Source: Spirosoma endophyticum (GTDB lineage Bacteria > Bacteroidota > Bacteroidia > Cytophagales > Spirosomataceae). Taken from it: a stretch of DNA of 64,000 nucleotides. Below the pieces are notes generated by a model. The model did not search any database, was not told the origin of the DNA, and saw only the letters and a list, made by a program, of their open reading frames with translations. The stretch covers positions 330,885 through 394,884 of the forward strand of contig NZ_FOLQ01000006.1 in assembly GCF_900112365.1 (NCBI RefSeq), read 5' to 3'. Numbering within the stretch: the stretch's first letter is position 1; each line of letters begins with the position of its first letter. Positions 1 through 8,180 of this stretch are shown piece after piece. The position numbers were made by a program, and so were the translations under genes.

Positions 1-1
1 T

Positions 2-781
2 TCTGAATTAGCGGGTTACGTGATGGTGCTCGAAAATATTACGCCCTACAAAGAACTCGATTTAGCCAAAACCAACTTCATCGCCACGATTTCACACGAA
101 CTCAAGACGCCTTTGTCCAGTATCAAAATGAGCCTTAAGCTGCTTGAAGACAGCCGCATTGGACAGGTGAACGACGAGCAGAAACAACTCATCGGCAATA
201 TCAGCGACGATACCAACCGGCTACTGAACCTAACGAGTGAACTGCTTAATATGGCGCAGGTCGAATCGGGCCAGATTCAATTAAACATACAGGCCGTGGT
301 ACCTGTCGATGTGGTCAATTATGCGGCCAATGCCCTTCGGGTCTCGGCGGAGAACAAACGTATCAGACTTTCCATAACGGTTCCTTCAGCACTCCCCATC
401 GTGTTGGCTGACCCCGATAAAGTCTCCTGGGTGCTGGTCAACTTTCTCTCGAACGCGATTCGGCATAGTCCCGAAAACAGTGTCATTGACATATCAGCGC
501 AACAGGTCAATACGTATGTTGAATTCCGGGTGCGTGACCACGGAGCAGGAATCCGGCCCGAGCATCAGGACAAAGTGTTTGACCGCTACTTTAAAGCCCC
601 CAGCCTCAACGGACAGGCAACTCAATCTGCATCCGGCACCTCCATGCCGGGCAGCACGGGTCTTGGTCTGGCCATTTCGAGCGAATTTATCCGGAGCATG
701 AACGGCCAGATTGGACTGGATACCAGCATTACCGACGGAGCGGCTTTCTTCTTTCGATTACCCATTGATCGGCAAGCGTAG
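2..781 (+). CDS. Sensor histidine kinase, C-terminal part (5' truncated by window)
   Basis: This is the catalytic half of a membrane-associated two-component sensor kinase. The frame is open to the window edge, so the true start lies upstream; the GTG at position 20 is internal. Visible are the HisKA H-box (ISHELKTPLSS, phospho-acceptor His near nucleotide 95), the N-box (NFLSNAIRHS), the G1 box (DHGAGI) and the G2 box (GSTGLGLAIS) of a HATPase_c domain. The preceding residues (VLENITPYKELD) look like the end of a PAS or similar sensory linker, which is typical of kinases that sit next to KdpD-like proteins in Bacteroidota. Its sensory input and partner regulator are outside the window. Kinase identity is certain; the signal is unknown. 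Confidence 0.93.
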   Translation, partial: SELAGYVMVLENITPYKELDLAKTNFIATISHELKTPLSSIKMSLKLLEDSRIGQVNDEQKQLIGNISDDTNRLLNLTSELLNMAQVESGQIQLNIQAVVPVDVVNYAANALRVSAENKRIRLSITVPSALPIVLADPDKVSWVLVNFLSNAIRHSPENSVIDISAQQVNTYVEFRVRDHGAGIRPEHQDKVFDRYFKAPSLNGQATQSASGTSMPGSTGLGLAISSEFIRSMNGQIGLDTSITDGAAFFFRLPIDRQA

Positions 782-826
782 ATAAGCCGTATTTGGTGCT
801 TATAGAATCATCAATTATAGGCAAAG

Positions 827-1663
827 ATGATTCGATTTACGGCGGTAGCCTTTTCAGGGCTGTTTATTTTTCTCCTCACTATGAGCACTGGCTGGAGCCA
901 GGATGTCAACTGGAAGAAAGTCAGGGTACTGGTCTATACAAAAAATGGCAAAGGTTACGTCCACGACAACATTCCGAACGCGGTTCAGTGCATTCAGAAG
1001 CTCGGCAGGCAGTACGGCTTCGCGGTCGATTCATCGGCTCAGCCAACTGTATTTACGGAGAGCAGTCTGAAACAATACACCCTTCTAATTTTCCCGAGTA
1101 CGAACAACGACGTATTCGATACCGACGCCCAGCGGCTGGCTTTCCGGCGCTATATTGAAGCCGGAGGAGGCTTTGTGGGCATTCATTCCGTTATGGGTAC
1201 AGAGCGCAACTGGGCCTGGTTCAAGCGAATGCTGGGTGGTACGTTTGCCTGGCATCCAAAGTTTCAGAAGTTCAGGGTTGAGGTGCTGGATACCAGGCAC
1301 CCGTCTATGCAGGGCTTGCCGAAGGTGTGGGAGAAAGAAGATGAGTTTTATTTTACCAAGAATATGTCGCCAGGTCCGACGGTCATTATGGCAAATGATC
1401 TGACGTCGCTCAATCAGGACGAACCGGAGAAGGTGAAGATGTTCGGCGGTTCATACACAGAACTATATCCCTCCGCCTGGTACTATAATTTCGACGGCGG
1501 CTATACCTGGTGCACGACGTTGGGCCATGCCAAAACGGATTACCAAACAGATACTACGTTCATCAACCACATTTTTCAGGGCATTCGCTACGTTGCCGGA
1601 CAGGTAAAAATGATCGATTTTAGTAAAGCTTACGCCGATTCAAGAGATACGCCGATCCGCTAA
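827..1663 (+). CDS. ThuA-like domain secreted protein
   Basis: A 278-residue protein with a Sec signal peptide (cleavage probably after the hydrophobic stretch ending near residue 25). The rest matches the ThuA/trehalose-utilisation-like class I glutamine-amidotransferase fold: a beta strand leading to FPSTNNDVF, then the helix-turn YIEAGGGFVGIHSV around residues 105-120, and the C-terminal WCTTLGH segment. Members of this family are often fused to or placed beside sugar dehydrogenases and Gfo/Idh/MocA oxidoreductases, and their biochemical role is poorly defined. It lies 37 bases upstream of the GntP permease on the same strand and could be cotranscribed with it. A second ThuA-type protein is encoded at 55726-56628. 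Confidence 0.85.
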   Translation: MIRFTAVAFSGLFIFLLTMSTGWSQDVNWKKVRVLVYTKNGKGYVHDNIPNAVQCIQKLGRQYGFAVDSSAQPTVFTESSLKQYTLLIFPSTNNDVFDTDAQRLAFRRYIEAGGGFVGIHSVMGTERNWAWFKRMLGGTFAWHPKFQKFRVEVLDTRHPSMQGLPKVWEKEDEFYFTKNMSPGPTVIMANDLTSLNQDEPEKVKMFGGSYTELYPSAWYYNFDGGYTWCTTLGHAKTDYQTDTTFINHIFQGIRYVAGQVKMIDFSKAYADSRDTPIR

Positions 1664-1699
1664 TCTATTTGTTCACGAGGCAGCTCTCTTTCCTTATTT

Positions 1700-3019
1700 A
1701 TGACGCTTCTGGTCATCACGTTTCTTGGCATCCTGGCTCTTGTCGCCCTCATTTCGATTGCTCGGCTGCACCCGTTTCTGGCATTTCTAGCTGTTTCGCT
1801 GGGTGTCGGTTTGGCCTTGGGAATAAAGCCGCTGGCCATTATGGATGCCATCCAGAAAGGCATTGGCAGTACGCTAGGCTCCATTACGGCCATCATTGCT
1901 TTAGGTGCGATGCTCGGTAAACTGGTGGCGCAAAGTGGTGCCGCCCAACGTATTGCCCAGAAAATCATGGAGTTGGTTGGTACACAGCATGCACGATGGG
2001 CTTTTCTGGTGACGGGCTTTATTGTTGGCTTGCCGCTTTTCTATTCGGTAGGGTTTCTTCTGCTGGTGCCGCTGGTCATTACGGTTTCTTATCGATACAA
2101 ACTGCCCGCACTTTACATCGGCCTACCCATGCTGGCGTCGTTATCGGTGACGCAGGGCTACCTCCCACCCCACCCTGCTCCCCTGGCGATTCTGAAACAG
2201 TTCAACGCCGACATGGGCCTGACGCTCTTTTATGGCATCATCGTCTCAATACCGGCTATTCTCATTTCGGGTGCGTTGTTTGGGTCTACCATCAAACGCT
2301 ACACTACGTTACCCAATCCCGCGTTTATTGCACCCGATTTACAGGAAGACCAAATGCCCTCGGCAACGGTAAGTTTCCTGACCGTGTTGCTCCCGATTCT
2401 GTTGATTGGATTAAGTGCATTCTGTAGTTCATTATTGCCCGCTGGTTCATTGAGCCAGCAAACCTTACTTTTTCTGGGCGAGCCGGTTGTCAGCATGTTT
2501 ATCTCGGTCGTCGTGGCTACGTTCACGCTGGGCATCTGGCGAGGAAAAACCATGCCGGAAGTAACCAGCCTGTTCGCCGATGCGATAAAAGATGTGGCCA
2601 TGCTTTTTCTGATTTTTGGCGGGGCCGGTGCCCTAAAACAGGTGTTGACCGATGGCGGTGTGAACCAGGCCGTTGCCGACCTGATGCGTAACTCCACTTT
2701 GCATCCCTACGTGCTGGCATGGGGGATGGCCGCTCTGATACGTGTTGCAGTGGGCTCGTCTACTGTGTCGGGTATTACAACAGCGGGTTTCGTCGCGCCC
2801 ATGCTGACGGCTACGGGCGTTGAGCCCAATTTGATGGTGTTGAGTATTGGGGCTGGAAGCATGATGTTTTCGCATGTCAACGACACCGGATTCTGGCTGT
2901 TCCGAGAGTACTTCCAGCTGTCGATGGCCGATACGATCAAGACCTGGTCGGTCATGGAAACGCTGGTTTCCGTAACCGGATTAGCGGGGGTCATGGCGCT
3001 GAGTTGGTTTATTAATTAG
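1700..3019 (+). CDS. GntP-family gluconate/organic acid permease
   Basis: A 439-residue integral inner-membrane transporter with about twelve hydrophobic segments. It matches the GntP family, proton symporters for gluconate, idonate and similar sugar acids. Recognisable family stretches are the N-terminal FLAFLAVSLGVGLALG, the PPHPAPLAI motif near residue 155 (a GntP hallmark), and the C-terminal SHVNDTGFW motif near residue 395. The start is chosen at ATG 1700 because the hydrophobic first helix begins immediately after it. The gene ends at a bidirectional hairpin (3026-3074) and faces an oxidoreductase gene. The upstream ThuA gene and downstream oxidoreductase suggest sugar-acid metabolism, but the substrate cannot be read from sequence. 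Confidence 0.92.
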   Translation: MTLLVITFLGILALVALISIARLHPFLAFLAVSLGVGLALGIKPLAIMDAIQKGIGSTLGSITAIIALGAMLGKLVAQSGAAQRIAQKIMELVGTQHARWAFLVTGFIVGLPLFYSVGFLLLVPLVITVSYRYKLPALYIGLPMLASLSVTQGYLPPHPAPLAILKQFNADMGLTLFYGIIVSIPAILISGALFGSTIKRYTTLPNPAFIAPDLQEDQMPSATVSFLTVLLPILLIGLSAFCSSLLPAGSLSQQTLLFLGEPVVSMFISVVVATFTLGIWRGKTMPEVTSLFADAIKDVAMLFLIFGGAGALKQVLTDGGVNQAVADLMRNSTLHPYVLAWGMAALIRVAVGSSTVSGITTAGFVAPMLTATGVEPNLMVLSIGAGSMMFSHVNDTGFWLFREYFQLSMADTIKTWSVMETLVSVTGLAGVMALSWFIN

Positions 3020-3025
3020 TGTAGC

Positions 3026-3074
3026 CTGGACGGCCACGTCCGGGGATAAAATTCAGGCAAACGTGACCGTCCAG
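3026..3074. terminator. Bidirectional hairpin between convergent genes
   Basis: The arms CTGGACGGCCACG (3026-3038) and CGTGACCGTCCAG (3062-3074) pair over 13 bases with one G-T wobble. Further flanking TTAATTA/TTAATTAA words could extend the stem. It sits between the stops of two convergent genes, as expected for a shared terminator. There is no strong T-run. Confidence 0.6.
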
Positions 3075-3088
3075 ACAGTACCAGTTAA

Positions 3089-4480
3089 TTAACTCGCTTT
3101 CGGTTCTGGCCCCCGGAATGCGTCTTTTTTGGTGATGGTTTCCAGCTTTACTGGTTTCCCGTCCTTCGCTGATTGATAGATCGCTTCCATAATTTTCTGA
3201 TCCTGTAGACCTTCTTCGCCGGGTGTAAACGGGATTTTATTGTCCAGGATGCATTCCGAGAAGTGATCCATTTCGGTGGCAAAATGGTCTTTGTCAGAAA
3301 TACTATGCTCAATGATCTGGTTTACTTCTCCCTGCGCCTGACTCGTTTCCAGTTTCAGCCCCTTGTAGGGAAAAGCCGGGTCCATTTTGATCCAGCCCGT
3401 ATCGGCCAGCACCCGGTAACTTTTGTCGTCGTGATGTCCGTAGCTGGTAGCGCAACTGGTCTGCACGCCACTCGGAAATTTCATGATCCAGTTCACCTGT
3501 TCTTCTACCTCTTTGAATCGCGGATCGTCGGGCGTGCTGTGGATGTAGCCCATTACTTCGGTTGGTTCTTCACCCAGTACGTATCGAATCGTGTTAAGGC
3601 AGTAGAGTCCAACGTCGGGCAACGAACCACCACCGGCTAAGGCTTTGTTAAATCGCCAGTGTTTCGGATTATCGGAGTTTTGGCCGTTGTTCGCAATAAT
3701 CGACTTTACCTTCCCAAATTTCGCCGTCTGGACCATGTCGCGCACCATTCGATTGTGCGGCTCGTACTGAATCCGGTAAGCGATCATGAGTTTACGATCT
3801 GCTTTTTTGCAGGCGTCAATCATCGTCTGACACTCAGCCGCGGAATTAGCCATCGGCTTTTCGCACAAAATATGCTTACCGGCCTGCGCTCCCCGAACGG
3901 TGTATTCGGCGTGCATGCCATTAGGCAAGACGATGTAGATGGCCTGTACATCTTTGTTATCTTTTAATTTATCGTAGTCGGCATAGCTGTAGCAACTCTC
4001 TTTTTTTACGCCATACTGCGCAGCTACTTTTTGCATCTTCTCGGGACTACCGCTTACCAGAGCCACAACTTTTGATTTTTTACAAGCCCCGAAAGCGGGC
4101 AAAATCTGATTAAGCGTCAGGTGACCAAGGCCAACAAGCGCATAACCAACCCGCTGATCTTCTGGCATGGGCGTAGGCGTATCACCTTCCTGTTGTTCGG
4201 TCTTTGCTTTGATCTGCTCCAGCTCGATCGGTTTTTGCTGTTCGGCAGGGACCGTAGCGGGTGGCGAGGTAGCGGGTAGTTTTGGGGCAGCCCCACCGGG
4301 CGTACTGGCCGTTGGCGTGGACGTAGTGGTTTCGGGCTTTTTCTCGCAGGCAATGAGCGTACTGCCGATAGCACCTACCGCCAGACTGCGGCTCGTAAAT
4401 TGGAGAAAATCCTGCCGCGATACCGGCTTTGTTGCCGGCTGGTCGAGTAGAAGATTAACAAAATGATCAATCGATTTCAT
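3089..4480 (-). CDS. Gfo/Idh/MocA-family oxidoreductase with exported N-terminus
   Basis: A 463-residue NAD(P)-dependent sugar-type oxidoreductase. Residues 20-50 form an export signal: SRQDFLQF resembles a twin-arginine motif with the second Arg replaced, followed by a hydrophobic stretch ending in LIAC, a plausible lipobox. A Pro/Thr/Ala-rich linker (about residues 47-105) follows. The Rossmann domain starts at YALVGLGHL, with the family motif CEKPMANS near residue 205 and the C-terminal substrate domain after it. In glycosidase members of this superfamily (GH109) the same fold is exported, so a periplasmic glycoside hydrolase by a redox mechanism is an alternative. Substrate unknown. Confidence 0.9.
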   Translation of the reverse strand: MKSIDHFVNLLLDQPATKPVSRQDFLQFTSRSLAVGAIGSTLIACEKKPETTTSTPTASTPGGAAPKLPATSPPATVPAEQQKPIELEQIKAKTEQQEGDTPTPMPEDQRVGYALVGLGHLTLNQILPAFGACKKSKVVALVSGSPEKMQKVAAQYGVKKESCYSYADYDKLKDNKDVQAIYIVLPNGMHAEYTVRGAQAGKHILCEKPMANSAAECQTMIDACKKADRKLMIAYRIQYEPHNRMVRDMVQTAKFGKVKSIIANNGQNSDNPKHWRFNKALAGGGSLPDVGLYCLNTIRYVLGEEPTEVMGYIHSTPDDPRFKEVEEQVNWIMKFPSGVQTSCATSYGHHDDKSYRVLADTGWIKMDPAFPYKGLKLETSQAQGEVNQIIEHSISDKDHFATEMDHFSECILDNKIPFTPGEEGLQDQKIMEAIYQSAKDGKPVKLETITKKDAFRGPEPKAS

Positions 4481-4594
4481 AACGTGCTATTGAGTTTACG
4501 TCAGAAACAGATTGTAAAAACGCGTTGTTTAAAAGAATTAGCTACCACTGCCTGTTTGCTACGTAGTAAAACTGTTGCCAGCCAATACGCCAAA

Positions 4595-4646
4595 TTAACT
4601 TCCCGAAGTTTTGAGCCGCTCGGGTGGCCCTCTTTCGGGAAGTTAA
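4595..4646. terminator. Hairpin downstream of hydrolase gene
   Basis: Perfect 13-base arms, TTAACTTCCCGAA at 4595-4607 and its reverse complement at 4634-4646, lie 12 bases beyond the stop of the minus-strand gene at 4659-5447. Position and stem strength fit a terminator. Confidence 0.6.
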
Positions 4647-4658
4647 AGAACGACCTCT

Positions 4659-5447
4659 TTACGCGTTTTTGTCCAGCCAATCCAGAATATAGTCGGCGTC
4701 TTCTTTCCAGGTAGGTTGCCCAAGCACAAAGTGATTACGTCCTTCAAACTCTTTGTAATCCAGCACCGAACCATTGCTTTTGTAGGCCTCGAAATTACGA
4801 TGGTTGAGGTGAGCCGGGATGATGTTGTCGATGCTGCCGGCCGTAAGCAACAGGGGCGCGTGTGGCTTTTCAAAATCCACATGGGCAGCACTAGTTAATC
4901 CACCCCTGGCCACCACTTTCGACTCTGGAATCGTGTTTTCGTCGTAGGCTTTTTGTTGTTCGTCCAGCGGCATATCGTTAACGAACGCATATTGCCAGTC
5001 TTCGAACGACATCAGGTACGTTTCGTCAAGATCCGTAAACAAGCCCAGGGCTTTCCAGCCCGCTTTCAGAAAGGAGAACTCGTAGGGAAATACGCCCTGC
5101 GGTGGAACGGAGTGAATGGCAACGGCTGCGGCAGCCAGGTCATGACTCACAATGATCTGGGTAATCAACCCGCCCAACGAATGCCCGATTACGATTGGTT
5201 TTTCGGGAAGCGCCTTCACAATATCCATGTAATGATCGACCAGTTCATTCAGCGTTAATTTGGCTAAATCGGTGTCGTTCGGTTGCCGGGCGCGCAATTC
5301 GGCAGCTGTCCCATCCTTGAACGGCCAGGGGGGTGCCATCGTCTCGTACCCTTTACTCTGGAAATAGGATTGCCATTCGTCCCAGCCAGTATTGACAACA
5401 AAGGCTCCCGTGACGAATACGACGGTTTTGGTTTTGATACCTTCCAT
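4659..5447 (-). CDS. Alpha/beta-fold hydrolase
   Basis: A 262-residue hydrolase with no signal peptide, so probably cytoplasmic. It has the nucleophile elbow GHSLGG near residue 108, a candidate acid Asp in AGSIDNIIP near residue 210 and the catalytic His in GRNHFVLG near residue 242. The N-terminal VVFVTGAFVVNTGWDEWQ supplies the oxyanion strand. The closest recognisable group is the serine esterase/lipase-type alpha/beta hydrolases seen in soil bacteria; the substrate is unknown. A 10-base-arm palindrome lies 40 bases upstream of the start and may be an operator. The next gene upstream on this strand also encodes an alpha/beta hydrolase but of a different subfamily. Confidence 0.88.
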   Translation of the reverse strand: MEGIKTKTVVFVTGAFVVNTGWDEWQSYFQSKGYETMAPPWPFKDGTAAELRARQPNDTDLAKLTLNELVDHYMDIVKALPEKPIVIGHSLGGLITQIIVSHDLAAAAVAIHSVPPQGVFPYEFSFLKAGWKALGLFTDLDETYLMSFEDWQYAFVNDMPLDEQQKAYDENTIPESKVVARGGLTSAAHVDFEKPHAPLLLTAGSIDNIIPAHLNHRNFEAYKSNGSVLDYKEFEGRNHFVLGQPTWKEDADYILDWLDKNA

Positions 5448-5486
5448 GATTATAGTGTTTAATGGTATGTAAAAGAGGGGGAAGAT

Positions 5487-5521
5487 ACTAGTATTCTCCT
5501 CATTATGAGTCGAATACTAGT
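5487..5521. promoter_or_regulatory. Palindrome upstream of hydrolase gene
   Basis: ACTAGTATTC at 5487-5496 is repeated in inverted orientation at 5512-5521 with a 15-base spacer. It lies 40 bases upstream of the minus-strand start at 5447 and 87 bases past the stop of the next gene. It could be a repressor operator or a weak terminator; no regulator gene sits nearby. Confidence 0.4.
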
Positions 5522-5607
5522 GAATTATTTCGTCTCCTGCGGTTTGAACAGAACAAACGCCATTACGCGCTAACGGAATGCAGCTTTTGGCCGGAATGCC
5601 AGCTTTC

Positions 5608-6525
5608 TTACGGCTTCACACCTACCAATTTCAGCAAGTCACGGTAGATGATGTTATGCTGCCAGAATAACTGGGTGACCATAGCGATGTGTTTTTTACC
5701 TGGAATTACGGTAAACGTGTGCCGGGCACCAAGCTCCAGCAGGCGTTGATTGAACGTTCGGGTGCTGCTGGCAATACTCGGATAGGTATGCTCGCCCACG
5801 TACACCAACATAGGCGGACTATCGGCCCGTACATGGTACATGGGCGACATATCGCGCCAAATGGAAGGATCTTTACCAAAGGGTACCAGATACTGATCGT
5901 CGCCGGGGTATTCCATTTTTTTCAGATAATCGAACATATCCAGCCCACCCGGATCATCGAGGATGGCGCCTTTCACTGGATTTTTCGCCAGCCCAATTTT
6001 AGTAAACAACTGATCGTCAGTAGCCAGCAGAGCCGCCAGTCCGCCCCCTGCCGAATGCCCCATAACAAAAATTCGGTCCGGGTCTCCACCATATTCAGCA
6101 ATGTGCTGGGTAGCCCAGCGAACCGCCTGGGCACAATCCTCGGCCATTGCAGGCACCTCTACGTTCGGAGAAAGCCGGTAGTTGATAATAACGGCGACAG
6201 CACCTTGCCTGGCCAGTCGTCGGCCGAGGATGGCATAGAGATTTTTATTCCCACTGTTCCAGTTACCTCCGTGAATAAACAGCACAACCGGACGGCCTCC
6301 GGGATCGCGTTTTCGGGGTGAGAACACATCCAGCAGGTGGCGATCGGTCGGGTCGGACGGGGTTGTAGCGGGCGGCAAATAGGAAATATCCTTCGTCCGC
6401 CGACTGCCGCTCGCCACGGCAAATTCGTTTAGAGAAAGCACTAAGATAACCCCCAGCAGTAAGGCCGCCGGAATTTGCCAGAGTAATCGAAAAGAAAGCA
6501 TGTTGGAAGACCTAACTATCCGCAT
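5608..6525 (-). CDS. Exported alpha/beta hydrolase (BD-FAE/carboxylesterase-like)
   Basis: A 305-residue esterase-type protein. An N-terminal hydrophobic signal (residues about 10-40) ends near VASGS, so it is predicted periplasmic. The oxyanion-hole motif HGGNW (about residue 87), the nucleophile elbow GHSAGG (about 158) and the C-terminal His in GKKHIAMV (about 275) are all visible, as is the Asp-containing DDPGGLDMF segment. This architecture fits bifunctional feruloyl/acetylxylan esterase-like and hormone-sensitive-lipase-like families. The start could also be ATG 6501, nine residues in, which leaves a more standard signal peptide. The substrate is probably an ester-decorated glycan or small ester; this is inference. 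Confidence 0.87.
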   Translation of the reverse strand: MRIVRSSNMLSFRLLWQIPAALLLGVILVLSLNEFAVASGSRRTKDISYLPPATTPSDPTDRHLLDVFSPRKRDPGGRPVVLFIHGGNWNSGNKNLYAILGRRLARQGAVAVIINYRLSPNVEVPAMAEDCAQAVRWATQHIAEYGGDPDRIFVMGHSAGGGLAALLATDDQLFTKIGLAKNPVKGAILDDPGGLDMFDYLKKMEYPGDDQYLVPFGKDPSIWRDMSPMYHVRADSPPMLVYVGEHTYPSIASSTRTFNQRLLELGARHTFTVIPGKKHIAMVTQLFWQHNIIYRDLLKLVGVKP

Positions 6526-6618
6526 TTATAAACCACTACGTTCCCGAGCAGCCTGGTAGTATATCAATACATACCGCGAAAGTAGGTTTCTGGATTGGTC
6601 GGACAAGCTTGTTCCTCC

Positions 6619-7269
6619 TTACTGGCAAAGTTGGTTGTATGCGGCCACCATTTCGCCAAATCCACGCCAGTCCCGGCGCGTAGCGGTCGGGTAGTTTTGC
6701 ATGAAGGTTGGACAGTCGCCAAACAAACGGTCATGAACGGTCTCCATCTCTCCCCGCTTCGCCACGAATGCGTCGCTCCGGTTTTTCAGCGCAATGTAGC
6801 TGAGGTCCTGATAGTCGACACCCAGCACAAAATTACCAAAGGAATATTCGGTCGTTTTCTTCCAGCCTGCTACGTCGAAATAAAGGGCAATGTTGCCGCC
6901 AGCGGGAGTCAGGCGTTCCAGTAGCATCGGCTTGTCTTTGCGCCGTGGATTGGGAACGCGCTCAAAAATGATCATCTCCCGGTCGCGGGGAATGCTGCCC
7001 GTCGAATAGGCAAAGTCGGGCAATCGTTGCGCAATGAGTATAAGGTCATCACCTTTCAATTTCAATTTAGCATTATCGCCCGTCTTAATGATAATGCTGG
7101 CGGGGGAATCGTTCACCAGCGACCCGACCCGCACCTGCCCACGAATCGTATCGTTCTGCGTCGTTACTACGTAGCCCTCTGTCCACATCGTGATGGCACC
7201 GACGGGCATATATTGCGTGTTACCGGCCAGGCTAATGAGCAAGGTACTGATGACAAAAAAAGCTTCCAT
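6619..7269 (-). CDS. Hypothetical secreted protein
   Basis: A 216-residue protein of unknown function. I choose ATG 7269 rather than an upstream in-frame start because the longer form would overlap the adjacent regulator gene and lacks a credible leader. From 7269 the protein opens with a short hydrophobic export signal (EAFFVISTLLISLAG). The mature part has the pattern GYVVTTQNDTIRGQVRVG followed by beta-rich segments, common in Bacteroidota secreted proteins that are annotated only as hypothetical. It lies about 145 bases downstream of the LytTR regulator gene on the same strand and may be read from it, but no functional link is visible. Confidence 0.7.
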   Translation of the reverse strand: MEAFFVISTLLISLAGNTQYMPVGAITMWTEGYVVTTQNDTIRGQVRVGSLVNDSPASIIIKTGDNAKLKLKGDDLILIAQRLPDFAYSTGSIPRDREMIIFERVPNPRRKDKPMLLERLTPAGGNIALYFDVAGWKKTTEYSFGNFVLGVDYQDLSYIALKNRSDAFVAKRGEMETVHDRLFGDCPTFMQNYPTATRRDWRGFGEMVAAYNQLCQ

Positions 7270-7414
7270 AAGGCCAATGGTTGGTGTCAACAAAACTAAT
7301 CGACACGCCAGGGCGACAGAAGGACCATCTGACTGAACTGTAAAATGGGCGGCATGAATTGAGGAAAGACTATACAAGATCAACAGAATTTGGCAATCCC
7401 ATTGATCCACGTAC

Positions 7415-8170
7415 TTACATTCTCGAAGGTGTTTTAACGATCGCAAACCGCTGTAAAAATAGTTTGTGATTATTTTCCGGAAACTGAACAGGCGCTTTCC
7501 GGCCCTTTACGTAAAACTGATTTTTTTCAATGCGCTCCACAAACTGCAAATTCACTAACAGGGATCGCGATAGATTGTAGAAGTTGGGATTCGTAAAAAA
7601 CTGCGCTATATAGCCCAGATTCATGGAGAAAACCTGCTTCTGTTCTTCATTCAGTAAATAGACTTCAACATAAGCCCTATCGGCCTGTAAGAAGAGAACC
7701 TCGTTTTTATTGATTTTGACATACCCTTTCCCTTGATCTACAGGCAGGTACAGGCTATCCGACAAAAAAGGATCAACCGAATTAGCCTGGGTAGCCTGGT
7801 AATTATAATAGGCTAATTCGACCTGAATCGCTAATTCCTTATGGCGAAAGGGTTTAAGAAGATAAGCCGCGGGGCGCGTCTGTTGGGCCCGTAATATGGT
7901 CGGCTGCTCCGAGTGCCCGGTCAGATAAATTATGGGGATTGCCTGCTTTGCCAGCAGCCGGAGGGCAAGATCAATACCATCTTCGGCCGAATGCTCCAGG
8001 TGGATATCTATTAATACCAAATCGGGTGGATTGATACGTACCGACGTTAAGGCTGCGGGTGAATTACGGGTGATGTCCGTTACTTCATGGCCCGCTTTTT
8101 CCAGCGTTTCCCGAATGTCGTGGGCTGTTACCAGCTCGTCTTCAACAATCAGAATTTTGAGCGATTTCAT
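7415..8170 (-). CDS. LytTR-family response regulator
   Basis: A 251-residue two-component response regulator. The N-terminal receiver domain has the acidic pair in IVEDEL, the phospho-acceptor Asp in LVLIDIHLE (about residue 55), the Thr in YLTGHS and the Lys in LLKPF (about residue 106). The C-terminal LytTR DNA-binding domain begins around residue 140 with strands such as KINKNEVLFLQADRAYVEVY and ends in NNHKLFLQRF. It is transcribed directly after the sensor kinase gene with a 10-base gap, so the two form an operon and a cognate pair. Targets are unknown. Confidence 0.95.
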   Translation of the reverse strand: MKSLKILIVEDELVTAHDIRETLEKAGHEVTDITRNSPAALTSVRINPPDLVLIDIHLEHSAEDGIDLALRLLAKQAIPIIYLTGHSEQPTILRAQQTRPAAYLLKPFRHKELAIQVELAYYNYQATQANSVDPFLSDSLYLPVDQGKGYVKINKNEVLFLQADRAYVEVYLLNEEQKQVFSMNLGYIAQFFTNPNFYNLSRSLLVNLQFVERIEKNQFYVKGRKAPVQFPENNHKLFLQRFAIVKTPSRM

Positions 8171-8180
8171 ATAAATCGTG

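Noticed and set aside
793..1158. Plus-strand open frame overlapping the ThuA-like gene in another frame
   Set aside because: Competes with a clear ThuA-like protein that has a signal peptide.
5689..6321. Plus-strand open frame (210 codons) opposite the exported esterase gene
   Set aside because: Antisense shadow; the esterase has all catalytic motifs.
6619..7446. Longer form of the secreted hypothetical protein
   Set aside because: The extra 59 codons overlap the LytTR regulator gene and lack a leader; ATG 7269 gives a signal peptide.
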